DNA of 64,000 nucleotides from Telopea speciosissima (lineage: Eukaryota > Streptophyta > Magnoliopsida > Proteales > Proteaceae): the NCBI RefSeq assembly GCF_018873765.1, contig NC_057916.1:30417501-30481500 (forward strand). The letters run 5' to 3'. Position 1 is the first letter of the stretch. The number at the start of each line of letters is the position of its first letter. The notes beneath the pieces are model-generated. The model ran no database searches, had not been told where the DNA came from, and saw nothing but the letters and a program-made list of their open reading frames with translations. Shown one piece after another: positions 31,653 through 44,262 of the stretch. The position numbers and the translations under genes are program-made.

Positions 31653-32298
31653 TATATAAGGGAGAGAGAGAGAGAGATTCAGGGTGGTGGTTATGGTAGT
31701 AGTGGAAATGGGTTTTGCTGCATGACTTCTCCTCCTAATCACAATACCAGTAATAGTTGGAATGGGTTCTCTTCCCTCATGCTCAACTATACCACAACCA
31801 CCACCACCAGCAATTGTTCTTCTTCTATCAAAGCTAAGATCATGTCTCATCCCTACTATCCTCTTCTCTTATCTGCTTACGTCAACTGCCAAAAGGTAAA
31901 GAAGAAGAAGAAGATTAACAATAATAGTCTATTGATTAATTTTTGTTAATTTTTAGGGTATTGAGAAAGATACCCATTGACCTATAGTGAGAGATGGGTG
32001 TCCTTTTCTTATTTCCAAACAGATTGGAGCACCACCTGAAGTGGTGGCAAAGTTAGAGGAAGGTTATGCGTCGTCTGAGGAAGCCATGGCTAGGAACAGA
32101 AGGGGATGCTTAGGTGAAGACCCAGCACTTGATCAGTTCATGGAAGCTTACTGTGTGATGCTCACTAAGTATGAACAAGAGCTCACCAAACCCTTTAAAG
32201 AAGCTATGATGTTCGGCTCTAGGATTGAATGCCAATTCAAGTCTCTCACTGTGTCCTCCTCTACAGATTCTGGTGATGACCCCTTCTTTGTTAATTAA
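31653..32298 (+). pseudogene. Class I KNOX fragment: MEINOX domain only, no homeodomain
   Basis: Exon 1 part is open from 31,653 (no ATG before 31,722) to 31,895, ending SIKAKIMSHPYYPLLL..YVNCQK; intron 31,896-32,023 (GTAAAG ... CCAAACAG); exon 2 continues IGAPPEVVAKLEEGYAS, GCLGEDPALDQFMEAYC, TKYEQELTKPFKEAMMF, IECQFKSLTVSSSTDSG and reaches a stop at 32,296. These are KNOX1 and KNOX2, which in intact proteins bind BELL partners. The ELK and homeodomain exons are not found downstream in this window, and the protein start is not visible. A GT at about 32,273 could be the old exon 2 donor. Most likely a partial duplicate; a short homeodomain-free KNOX protein, comparable to the known KNATM type, is the alternative. 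Confidence 0.8.
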
Positions 32299-32816
32299 AA
32301 TAAAAAAAAATTTTCGCAGCTTCTGCCCATGCATGTGGGCGTAAACCTAAGGCAGCGTATTTTCTTTGAATTTCTTTAATTTAATTGGGAATGTATAGTT
32401 AAACTACGTACGTTTGTCGGAAAATGTGGAGGAAGAATCTCAGCATCGCCACCATCACAACAACAACAACATCACTCAACAAGCAGAAAGAAGATCTAGA
32501 AAATAATATACTGTTATGATCTAAAGTTTGTGAAATATTAAATAGAAGAGAACTTACATGGAAAGTACAGATTTATGGTGAAGACAATGTTGAGAGAACC
32601 TCTGGAAACATGTTTCTGGGCCCTAAATGGTGTTTGGTAAACATGCTCCAAAAACGTTTTTAGAACAGAAAAACAACACAAATCCGTTTGGTAGAATCTA
32701 TTCTGAAACACCTTTTACCAAATTAATGAATTATTATAGAAATATCATTGCTTGACTAAACGTACTTTTAATTAAGATGAAAACATCCACCATGATCATG
32801 TATGACAATGCAAAAA

Positions 32817-32907
32817 GGATCTTGGTGAATTCGAACCACCATCCCCTTAGAACGTGCTTGAGACATGTGCATGTTCCAAGTGCTCTACCAATTTGAGCTA
32901 AAGACCC
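32817..32907 (-). tRNA. tRNA-like sequence, isotype unclear
   Basis: Minus strand folds as a cloverleaf: acceptor GGGTCTT/AAGATCC (7 pairs, one wobble), D arm GCTC/GAGC, T arm GGTGG-TTCGAAT-TCACC, A box TAGCTCAAATTGG and B box GGTTCGAATTC, directly followed by TTTTT, a pol III terminator. The anticodon region is about 18 nt longer than normal: stem CTTGG/CTAAG encloses 25 nt. If this includes an intron after position 37 the anticodon reads CAT, but T33 is missing. It may be a decayed tRNA or tRNA-derived SINE head. Confidence 0.45.
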
Positions 32908-35900
32908 AACAAGTAGAGTTTGAAGTTTACAAGTAACCCAAACCTAACCCAAATCTAATGAAACAGATTCAATTGAAATCCAAACCTCATTGAACTACAA
33001 ATATAATATGACTAATGGGGAAACAGTAACTTATGAAGAAGAAGACCCATTCTCAATCCTCTTGAAACATGGAGAATCAGTCAATACTTTGGTCATGAAA
33101 CAGTAACTTATGAAGAAGAAGACCCATTTCTCTTCGCTAACCAGCTCTCCCCACTTCACTTCAGGTATAGCCCCTACAACACACCCCCACAGGCCTGTTT
33201 TACTCCATCTCAGACTGCTGCACAAATTGTCCAGCAAAGACCTCAAGCAAACAAAGCCAATGTGAAGCATTTTAGAAGCCATACCATGGGTCATTACTCA
33301 AATGAATGCTCTAAGGTTCAGCAGCAGTTGTATGTGCAAGGGGTGGGTAAGTAATTATAAAATTCAATTTAGCAAGAGGCTCTTGGGTGCTCACAAGGAC
33401 CATCTTCTAAGTTGGAGGTTTGGGAGGAGGGGGGGGGGGGGAGGGGAACAAGTTATATATTGTACCATTAATATATAATTATACCAATCTACTGCTGCAA
33501 GTTACAAATAATAACAAAGGTTGATGACAAGTTTTTCAGTACAAACCCCAAAACCCAATTCCCAACTCTAGGGGACCATGAAATTAACAGACTTCATAAC
33601 AGTCAATCTACTACCTTAACTTCTGACCAGAGGTACACCAACCCAGGTCTCAATCCTTTTCCTTTTACCTTCTTTTCTATTCCTCTACGAATTATAAATA
33701 TTCAACCTGGCTCCTCAAGTCCAATGCAGGAACATGATCAAACGATTTCATCAAGGTTTAATATATTGGAATCAACTAGTGACTAAAAGAAAGAGACAAT
33801 GGCTAAAAGAAGAGATCACTGTGCACTTATGGCAGTGGATTTCAATCTGATATTTAAACCCATGGATTTCATCCAACTTCTTCCCACTTGTAGGCTAAGA
33901 AAGAAAAAAAAAATTGATTTCACGCCTGATCTGCAATCACAAATGATTTTGGTCTGCGAGGACAAAGGGACACTTATACCTGGGCATTTGCTTGTTCTTG
34001 CTTTCATCATCAAGTATGAATAAACAGAGAACCAGATCAGAACACTTCCATTAAACATTACACAACTTCCATTAACATTGCACAAAAAAAAAAAAAAAAA
34101 AAAAAAAGAGAACCAGATTGGAAGACAAAAAAATCAAACAAAAGGGGTGGTTTTTATTTTTTTGACAAATAGGAAGAAGTAGAGAGGAGTTTTACCTTTT
34201 GGAGATTAGATTGGTATGTGGGAGGTCAGGGCTTGTGAGTAGACCTTCGCAAGAGACGGGTTTTACCTTCAAAGCCTTGGATTCTAAGTGTTTCTGCAAA
34301 AATCAGAGTACAATGATATAAATCGCAAGCAAAAAAATTAAAAGAAGAAGAAGCTGCGCAGAGGAAGAAGGAGAAGAAGAAGAAGAAGAAGATACAAGTG
34401 GAGGAGAAGAAGAAGAGGATTTACCTGAGTAGCGGCGGAAGACGATGTCGCAGAGTGGAGGAGACCTTCGGATCTTCACAAATGGAGAAGACGACGTCGC
34501 TAGGGTCACTTCTCGCTGGTGTCCAAGATTTTATCAGGCAAAAACTCCTTATTTTGTTGAGTAAATTACTCCCCTCCTCGATTATGCTTTGCTGTAAGAT
34601 CTATCAACGTTCCTTTGTGCGGTGTTAAAAATGCAAAAAAAGACAATATACCCCACTCTACCTCACTTCTTTCTTCTTCCTCAACCCCACCCCCCACCAC
34701 TCCACCCCACCCCCTCTTCTTCTTCTTCTTCTTCTTCCTAATGCATCTCAATGTCGTTCCATGTCGAGATGGAACCCTTATAAAACAGTTGAGACTTAGA
34801 GCTCGTATGTCACCAATTCATCATCGTCAAGACCGATCTCAATCACCGCTTTCGCCATGAGAGGAGGTTGGAGTGGTGGTCATATGGCCCAACAAAGACC
34901 ACCCATCTCTTCTCTTTTAGGCTCTTGAGTATCCTTTCTTATTTTGTTTCAATTGAAGTGTTTCCCTTGTTTCTTCAAAACGTGTTTTTGTGTATTTTTT
35001 TATCCCGTTTCTTTTACTGGTACATAAAAACAGTCCGGTGCGCTCAAAAGATAGATTCCGTTTTTCTATACCAGTAGTACAGAAAAACGTCAAAAACAAT
35101 AAATAGAAGTGTTACTAGCACAGAAAAACGTCAAAAACAAGAAATAGAAATATTATCAAACGGACTCTAAGTGAACAGATAATTAATTTATCTGAGTTCT
35201 ACATTTTTCTAAAGAAAAGGAGATGAAAAATTATTGATGGTGCAGTTGATATAGAGATTTAAATTTTAATTTGTTAAAAAATTAATGGATTTCAAAATTA
35301 GTGAAGTAAATGAAAAGTTTTTTTCCGTGTAACGAAGAGTCTAATTTTAATTTGTTAAAAAATTAATGGATTTAGAATTTGTGTATTGAAGCACCTTAAA
35401 ATAATCATCTGATTTTAGAGATACGTGTCTTTACTTACACGATAATTTATGTATTAAAATAATCATCTGATTTTATTTATTAATTAATGGGTGATAACGA
35501 TTCGTGTCATGTACGCCTCTTACTATTCTATGTTTCTGGTCACTTCCTCGCAGGCCCACTTCTCACGGCAAGTAATGTTGAATGTTTCTTTCGCTGTGGT
35601 TGCCGTCATTTGTTTCATGACAATCGGTTGAACCAATAGATAGTTAAAAATAATGGAATCATCATAAAAAAAATATATATATATATATTAAATAAAAGGT
35701 TCCCTTCTTCTAATGACGAGGATCTATCACATGATTTGAACCCTTTGATTACGAATATAAGTTTCATCTATTGATCAAGTAAGTTTCAAGACAATTTTTA
35801 AACCCCCAAAAAAAAAAAAAGTTTCAATACAATTTGAGTTGCTCACGTACGCAGAAATATAAAACTTGAAAAATTATTTGAAAATTCAACTTTGTTTACT

Positions 35901-35941
35901 TTGCAACAACTATATTTGACCGTTACAAATACAAAGATTAA

Positions 35942-35986
35942 ATAACAGGGGTATGATGGGGTAGATTTGCATCATACCCCTGTTAT
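35942..35986. repeat. Perfect 17-bp inverted repeat, 11-nt loop
   Basis: ATAACAGGGGTATGATG, loop GGGTAGATTTG, CATCATACCCCTGTTAT. Followed by TATTC rather than a T run. Standing alone in AT-rich DNA; no flanking duplication noted. Confidence 0.85.
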
Positions 35987-37940
35987 ATTCTCTTATTATC
36001 TTTTCTCCTTTAAATTTATGTGTATTTACATGGAGAAGGTTTAAAATAACAATGCTAAACTTAACTGATCTGTATCATTATCTTCTTAACTTCGTATCGA
36101 TTATGATACGAATTCTTTCCCTATGCCATATTAGTTAATCAATACGTACCATGTTAAAAATTTTTTAAAATACAAATTATTTTTGTTGGTAAAAGGAATT
36201 TGTAAACATGTTAAGAGATTCCTTTTTATGAAATTCTTAAATATTTTTCCCCATATTTTTAAAATTATGATGCAAATGTATATAAATATGAAAAGGGAGA
36301 ATGTTAAGAGATTCCGTTTTATGACAAGTGTTGAAAAATTCTTAAAAATTCTTCCCCTATCCAGACAGTACTAGGGTTAAAAGTGATGGTTGGAGAAAGG
36401 TGCCATTGTTCGGATTATATGCTTCATAAGCGGATCGTGTTGCTTCTCTAGGTGGGTAGGCACTGTCACACCAATGAATAGTAGTGGTGGTCACCTCTGA
36501 AAATGCCCTCCTATGTGACCAATGCGCCTAAATGCCAAGGCAGTGACTTAGGCGATGCCTTCACAACTTTGTAACTGAGACTGATATCGGTTAGTGAACT
36601 CAAATTGGTCCTTGTGGAAAAACATTGGCTCAAAAGATGCAAAAATGAAAATAGCAGAAGTGAATTAACCCCAAAATTCTAAGAAAAAGAAAATACTTCT
36701 GAAGGTGGTGAGTATGGTTCATAAAAATGGACATTCATCAAAAAGTACAAATATAAATTTACTGGAATGCAATGTTCTCAACCCCCCCTGAAAAAGTTAA
36801 AAAAAAATAAAAATAAAAGTTAATGAGTTTCCTAATTTACATGTAATACATTAAGCTAACAAATTTCGTTAAATTAATGCCCTGTGATTGCAATTTTGAA
36901 AAACAAATGCAGCTTTTCAAGATATTGGTTTAATGGATCTTTTTAGCATAGAATACAGTTTTTGAGAATGAAATTTGGGATTTTAGTCAGTTGGTTAGAA
37001 GTGAATGTTGTAGTTTTATCGTTTCAATGGAAAGAAAAATATTTGAGCAGAAAAATAAATAGATAATAAAGGGTATCAATAGTTTCTTAAAAATATAAGT
37101 AATGAGAAAAAAATATAATAAAAATAAAATTCACGTGTGACCATATGTAGCTGTAGAGTAGATATTTAAGAGCTGATTTGAGAGAGTGATAGAGAGAGAG
37201 AGAGAGAGAGACAGAGAGCGTATATCGGTTAGTTAGTTAGTATAGGTTTATTCCTACCTTTCTTTGCTTTGTTTATGTATGTTTAACTATTAATGGTAGT
37301 TACATTTTCTATTCTTAGCAGTTATTGAATTTTGATATTGATGTTTAGTTGTATTGATTTCTGATTCGAATTTCAACATTTAATTTTGTTCAGGTCAATG
37401 TAAGAAGTCTTTTTATACAACCCAGAAAATGTCTTTATTCGAGCAAACCTGTGATTCTGACGTTTTATTCGTGAATGATCAACGTCGATGCTAATCATTA
37501 TAAACCCTCTTTCTTTGTGAATTCTCTGGAATCATATAGGTTCTTCAAAACCTTCTTTCTCCCATTCTACTTTACCTACATCATCAGTGCTTTGCTTTTG
37601 TTATTATGGATGAAAAACTTGATTATTTTCATTGAAATTTTAATTCTGTCATTTACTTGTACATTTTTCTTACCTAGTTTTATTGATGTTTACCTTTGTT
37701 TTTTAATTGGATTATTCATTTCTTTTGCTTTGTTAGTAACTTTGTAAGTTGACTTCTAAATTTGTTGAGTCAAATATTTTTCTTATATATGTAATCACTT
37801 GTAAAGAATTTTAATTGCTCTACATTTCTTTCAATTATATTCAATTACTAATTCTTTGTAAGTGTACTGAAACCTTTGTTAGCACTATTCATTCGAATTT
37901 TTCATAAGCAATATTTAATAATGTCTTCTGATTTAATTAA

Positions 37941-39661
37941 GGGATTTTTACAATTACCACCCCCAAATCTTTCATATCTAATATTATCTCCTTCAAAAAA
38001 AACTTTCAAACAACTGTTACCCTCCTTTGTTGCATACTAATGACAAAGTGACTCCCACCGTTATAGACCCGTAACGGAGGGGGTTAGTAGTGATACTGTG
38101 CTGTTGTCACGGAATATGTAGGACCAAAATGCCCTTCATCCAAACCCTTCCTCTTCACTTCACCAGTTGCAGCAAATCGGAGGAACAAGAACATCGTCGA
38201 CTTCCTTCTCCGGCGAACACCTCTTCATCACTTCCTCTTCACTTTCAAAAATAAAATACCCAAATCGCCCTTTCACCCTTTCCCTTTTCTCCTACTCTTT
38301 CCTTGTTTCTTCGCCGTGTCGCATACCCTGAAACCTCCCCTGTTCTTGAACAAGTTCTGGGTGTATAAGAGAGACATCGGTCTCTCATAGATCTGCTCCT
38401 ATTAGCCTCAAAACTTGGGCCTTTAATACTTGTGCTAGGGCGACATTACCTGTAGAATACTCATTTCCAAATCTTGCTGTAATAGTGAGTTGCAAAGCTA
38501 ATTTCATATCTGATTTACCCTCCCCCACTAGTGGTAGTTTCAAACATCAAATACATCTCTCCTGCTTCGTACTTGGGCTGATACTGACGTACATCCAAGA
38601 GAGATCTTCAATATCGACTAACCCCTGAAAATTTGGAGCCAACAGAGAACCCATGAAGGTGTAATCTCTTTCGAACTGCAGCTGTTTATGCTTTTCTGGG
38701 TTAGTCGTAAGGTTGAAGACAACCATACGGTTGTGCTTCTATTTCCTTTTTTATATTTGCTTTCCAGGATTGCCCCTCTCTATTTCTATGGACATCTGAA
38801 AGTGCAGATCAGAGGAAGAACAGACATTCTTGTACAGGGACTCGATCAGAGCTCTCAAATCGCCAAAATAAAAAATCCTAATTGCTAAAGATCTAAAAGC
38901 ATCAATCTTCATCATCATCCTTCAGGACTCCTTTGAAAATTTTAAAATGTTACACATGGTTTCAACTTTCAGGTGGGCTATTTTTAATTAATTCATTTTT
39001 TTTCTCTCAATTACTTTCTGGTTTCACCTCGGAAGAGGGGTTTTACTTCCAATCCCCCCTTTTGGGTTCGGTTCATGGGCTATTTTCAATTAATTCATTT
39101 TTTTTTCTCAATGACTTCCTGGTTTCACCTCGGAAGAGGGATTTTACTTCCAATCCCCCCCCTTTTGGGTTCGGTTCATGATGAAGGTATAATTGAATCC
39201 AAAGTTTTAAAGAGAATCAAATTTTCTCCATATGTACCAAGCTTTGACAGTTGGAAGGACCAGAGAAGGAGCACAGAAGAAGAAGAAGAAGCATAGAAGA
39301 AGTTATTTGCATAGATGGTCGCTGCCGGAGCAAGAGGTGTTCGCCGGAGAAGGAAGTCGTCACAGAGCAAGGAGGTGTTCGGTGGAGAAGGAAGCCGAAG
39401 GTGTTTTTGTTCCTCCGGTTTGCTGCAACTGGTGGAGTGAGGAGGAAGTGAAGAGGATGGGTTTGGATGAAGGGCATTTTGGTCCTACATATTCCGTGAC
39501 AACAGCACAGTATCACTACTAACCCCCTCCGTTACGGGTCTGTAACGGTGGGGGTCACTTTGTCATTAGTATGCAATAGGAGAGGGTATTAGTTGTTTGA
39601 AAGTTTTTGGGGGGATAATTGTAGATATGAAAGATTTGGGGGTGGTAATTGTAAAAATCCC
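37941..39661. mobile_element. Mutator-like element, 1721 bp, with about 300-bp terminal inverted repeats
   Basis: Ends GGGATTTTTACAATTACC on both strands; the arms pair over about 290 bp on the left (to about 38,235) and somewhat more on the right, with blocks such as CCGTAACGGAGGGGGTTAG, GTGATACTGTGCTGTTG and CACGGAATATGTAGGAC. Perfect 9-bp duplication TTTAATTAA (37,932-37,940; 39,662-39,670). No transposase. The middle contains a tandem direct repeat (about 38,972-39,070 and 39,071-39,180) and, on the minus strand, intron-like and codon-like text that I cannot assign. It sits in the leader of the Helitron. Confidence 0.88.
38972..39180. repeat. About 105-bp tandem direct repeat inside the Mutator-like element
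   Basis: Two adjacent units, each GGGCTATTTT.AATTAATTC through TTTTGGGTTCGGTTCATG, differing by a few substitutions and homopolymer lengths. Confidence 0.85.
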
Positions 39662-39745
39662 TTTAATTAAATATAATTTTTCTGAATAAGTTGTTTCTTT
39701 AAAAATTGTTAATCAAAACTTAATTGTTTTTTTCCCTACATTACT

Positions 39746-42700
39746 ATGCCACCAAAATACAAACTTACAGAAAATCAACGTCAAAGATATAATGAAAATA
39801 AAAAGAGTAGAAGAGAGACATTACATGCAAATAAACGATACAAGAACAAAAAATGGTTACTTAGAGCACAACTTACAGAATCAACATCAACAACTTCAAA
39901 TCCTGAAAATTCAACAAATCAAGCGTTTGATATCGAAAGTTAGTATTGGATAATTTACCTTTTAAAAATTATAAATTTTAGTATTATTATATTTATATAT
40001 TATAGATCTAATTAGTTTTTTCCATAATACACGAGTATTACAACCGGAATTTTCTGATTTGCATGCACTTAAAAAAGTACCATAATGTACACATTGTGGA
40101 GCAAAGAAATTTGAGTATGAACCACCTTCATTTTGTTGCTCCAACGGAAAGGGTCTTTTAACACCTACAATGGTTCCAGATGAATTGTATTATTTGTTCA
40201 CCTCTGACACATCTGAAGCTTTCAAATTCGAAGATTTATCCGTGCATACAACAGTATATTTTCCTTCACAACTTTTGGAGTTCGTATCGATAATGATCTT
40301 GCAAATGGTAGAGAAGGTATATATACTTTTAGAGTTCAAGGCCAAGTGTATCATGAATTACCTTTAATTTTGTCAGAAAAAGAAAATCCATGCTATTTGC
40401 AGTTATATTTTTATGATACGGATAATAAATTTCAAAATAGAATGAAAATATTACAAGAATCAAAACTGAAAGAGCCTTTAATTTTGAAATTAATGGAGAT
40501 TATTTCAAAGAATTCGTATGCACGATTCTTCAGAAGCTTGAAAGATGTTCCAACAATGGAAAATTATGAAATAATAATCAAAAGTTATGTACAATTGGAT
40601 CAGAGAGTTTATAATTTACCATCAGTTGATCAAGTTGCAGCTATTTGGGTGGAAGGAAATAATCCAAGTAAGACTGAAAAATGTGACATACTAATACAAG
40701 GGAATTCAGGAAAGAAACATCGAGTGAAACATTATTATGGTTGCTATGATCTATTGCAGTATCATTTACTATACCCAAATAGAGAAATTGGATGGCACAG
40801 AAACATTAAGAGAAGTAGTGAACCATATACTATTCTACATGATATAACAAGCGAGGAATCAGTTATTAATAGAGAAGACGATGTTGAAGGTATGTTCAAA
40901 CTTTAATATTAACTTTATTTTTAGTTTTTAAGATTTAATAATAAATATAATTTTAATTTTACATAATGTAGGATTTGATGAGAGTAAAAAGAACAGGATA
41001 TCTCCAAGAGCTTATTATTGTTAAAAGCTTCAGATACGTCCTGATCACCCTTCTATTCTTTTATGTGCTGGACGATTACTACATCAATATGTAGTAAATA
41101 TGTATATTAAAATTGAAGCGACAAGATTATATTTTTATCGATCAAGACAGTCAAATATCAGAGCTGAATTATATCAAGGAATTGTAGATAGTGTTTTATC
41201 TGGGGATACTAGAGGTGATCAAGTTGGGACCAAAGTTGTTTTGCTTGCATTTTTTATTGGAGGACCAAGAGATATGCGTCGAAGGTATCTTGATGCTATA
41301 GCTTTAGTACAGCGATTTGGCAAACCTGATCTTTTCATCACTATGACATGCAATACAGAGTGGTTTGAGATACAAGAAGAACTTGAACCAGGACAAGTTC
41401 CACAAGATAGACCAGATCTTACAGCCAGGGTATTTTGAGCAAAGTTACAGGATCTAATGGACCAATTATTTAAAAGATCCATTTTTGGTAAAGTATCTGC
41501 ACATGTACATGTCATTGAATTTCAGAAAAGAGGGCTCCCACATGCACACATATTGATAATATTTCAAAAGGAGTACAAGATACTAAATGCTGATTTTTTT
41601 GATAGATATCTTTGTGCTAATTCTAGATCCTGATGAATATCCTGTTTTACATGAAAAAGTTGTGAAACATATGATGCACGGACCATGTGGAGATTTGAAT
41701 AGGAAAAATGCATGCATGAGGGATGGAACATGTAAGAATCGATATCCTCATTCATTTAATGAAAATACAATACTGGGTAAAGATTCTTATCCTATTTATA
41801 GACGAAGAAATAATGGAATACAAGCTAAGGTACGAAGGCAATATTTGGATAAAAGATGAGTTGTTCCTTATAATCCATATCTTCTCAGAAGATATGATTG
41901 TCACATTAATGTTGAAATATGTTCTGGATTGAAGGTTGTCAAGTACCTATATAAATATGTTTACAAAGGTCATGATCGTGTAGCTTTTTCCATATCATAT
42001 AATAATGAAGAATATTTGATGGATGAAATTAAGTAGTTCAAAGATGCAAGATGAGTGTTTGCACAAGAAGCAATGTGGAGAATTTTTTAATTCAACTTGA
42101 ATGAAATGTTCCCATATGTTATAAATTTACAATTGCATCTACCAAATAAGCAAATGGTATGGTACTGGGAAAAACAGAATTTGAAAAATGTACTTCATTC
42201 AGATAATACATATAAAACAATACTCACTGAGTTTTTCCAAATGAACTCTATATATCCAGAAGCAAGAAAATATTTGTACAGAGAATTTTCAGAGCATTAT
42301 GTGTGGAACCAACAAGGAAAATGTTGGACCCAAAGGAAGTTGAAAGAAGCAATAGGACATGTCAATTCAACGAAACCTTCGGAAGGAGAGAGATTCTATT
42401 TAAGGTTATTATTAAATCTTGTAAGAGGCCCAACATCTTTTGAACATCTATTGTGTGTTGATGATATACAATGCTCAACTTTCAAAGAAGCCGCTCAAAA
42501 GCAAGGTCTTCTCAAACGTGATAATGCTATTTCAGAATGTTTAGAAGATTCAGCTGCTTTCAACATGTCTATCATAGTACCCAAATTTTTTACAATGATA
42601 CTTGTTTATTGTGAACCTGGTGATGTTAGAAAGCTTTGGGATTATCATTTTGAAGCACTTTTTGAAGACATTCAGAAAAGAAGTGGAGGATCTGAATATC

Positions 42701-44262
42701 ATACAATTGAAACAATAAGAAGTGTCAATTCTTTCCTACAGAGCATGGGCAAAAGCATCAAAGATTATGATTTACCCCAGATAAAAAACATTTTCAATCA
42801 GTTCAATGGAAATCATCCAAGAGAAATAGTAGATGAATATTCAATTAAAGTTCCTCCTGAAGATTATGATGCGGCAAATAATTTAAATCCAGAGCAGTAC
42901 AATGCATACAATGTCATTCTTAAGCAGATAAATCCTAACCAGAGTGGTATTTATTTTTATTGATGGGCCTGGAGGTACAAGAAAAATATATTTATATTGT
43001 GCACTACTTGCAACGATAAGATCAAGAATGAAATTGCATTCGCAACAACAACATCAGGAGTAGCAGCTGCAATAATGCCAGGAGGCCGAACATCACATTC
43101 TAGATTTAAAATCCCAATAAATATCAATGATTCAAGTGTTTGCAATTTTTCTAAGCAAAGTCCGACAGCTAAATTAATACGAAAAGAGCCAAAATCATCA
43201 TTTGGTATGAAGCTCCAATGGCAAAACGGCAAGCAATTGAAGCACTTGATAGGACATTGCAGGATATAACCAACAATTCAGAATCTTTTGGAGGAAAAGT
43301 TGTTGTATTCGGAGGAGACTTCAGGCAAGTACTTCTAGTGGTTCCTCAAGGAACTAGAGCAGAGACGGTAAATGCAAGTTTAGTAATGTTATACTTATGG
43401 CCGAAAATGAAGAAGTTGCAACTAAAAACTAATATAAGGGCAATAACTGATTCATGTTTCAGTGAATTACTATTAAGTGAAGGAAATGGAGAAGAACCAA
43501 CTGAATGTGAAGATTTAATTCAAATTCCAAATGAAATGGTGATAAATTACGAAGAAGAAGAAAAATCTGAAGATGAGTTGATAAATGCAATATTCCCTTC
43601 TTTACAACAACATTTTGATTCGGTGGAGTACATTACACAACGAGCAAGCTTGGCAACTAAGAATGACACAGTCTTATTGAGCTATTTTCGGAGAGAGTAT
43701 TACATATTACAATTTTGATTCAGCAACCGATGGTGCAGAAACTCAATATCCAGAAGAATTCCTCAATTCATTGGCTCCAAAAGGACTTCCACCACATAAG
43801 TTAATTTTGAAGAAAAATTGTCCAATAATGCTATTGAGAAATTTGAATCCTGCAGATGGAGAATGCAATGGTACCCGTTTGGTCTGTCGTTAATTTCAAA
43901 AAAATGTCATCCTAGCAGAGATTGTAATTGGACAATTTGCTAGTAAGCTCGTTCCTCTTTCAAGAATACTACTTATACCAACAGAAAATGAAGGTCACCC
44001 TTTTCATTTAAAAAGAGAGCAGTTCCCAATTCGGCTTAGCTTTGCTATGACAATAAATAAATCACAAGGTCAAACAATACCACATGTTGGAATCTATATT
44101 CCTAAACCTGTATTTTCACATGGACAATTGTACGTAGCATTATCAAGAGGTATATCAATGTCAACAACCAAGATTTTAGTGAATAACAACAAGATACAAA
44201 GGAAAAGTGGTTCGTTTACCAAGAATGTGGTCTATCAAGAGGTTTTGTTACCAAATAGGTAA
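39746..44262 (+). pseudogene. Helitron Rep/helicase gene, inactive
   Basis: Rolling-circle transposase in pieces. N-terminus MPPKYKLTENQRQRYNENK (39,746); a CxxC-type finger region near 40,090; the Helitron_like_N domain at 40,346-40,906; Rep domain around 41,030-41,640 with the HUH motif in GLPHAHILI (HAH at 41,541-41,549) and the tyrosine motif KYLYKYVYKGHD at 41,941-41,976; PIF1 helicase from about 42,860. Damage: stops at several points (e.g. after AYYC near 41,025 and ARVF near 41,437), a frameshift before Walker A, Walker A reading GPGGTRKI instead of GPGGTGKT (42,965), and Walker B YEAPMA instead of DEAPMA (about 43,207). C-terminal helicase motif MTINKSQGQT and QLYVALSRG are kept (44,047-44,160). 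Element ends were not identified. Confidence 0.88.

Larger units (their letters stand above)
32299..37940. other. AT-rich intergenic DNA
   Basis: Apart from the tRNA-like sequence no gene is supported. Contents: a 29-bp direct repeat at about 33,026 and 33,101 (GTAACTTATGAAGAAG); a G run at 33,430; an A tract at 34,084-34,106; GAA/CTT repeats at 34,350-34,400 and 34,713-34,735; a possible minus-strand exon pair (34,504-34,425 with GT donor, and 34,294-34,269 between AG and GT) that I cannot assign; a 17-bp perfect hairpin at 35,942-35,986; a GA repeat at 37,190-37,210. The last part (from about 37,000) may be the Helitron leader. Confidence 0.5.

Noticed and set aside
34303-34509. Ser-rich minus-strand frame as first exon of an organelle-targeted protein
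   Set aside because: A donor and a possible second exon exist, but no downstream protein sequence could be linked to any family.
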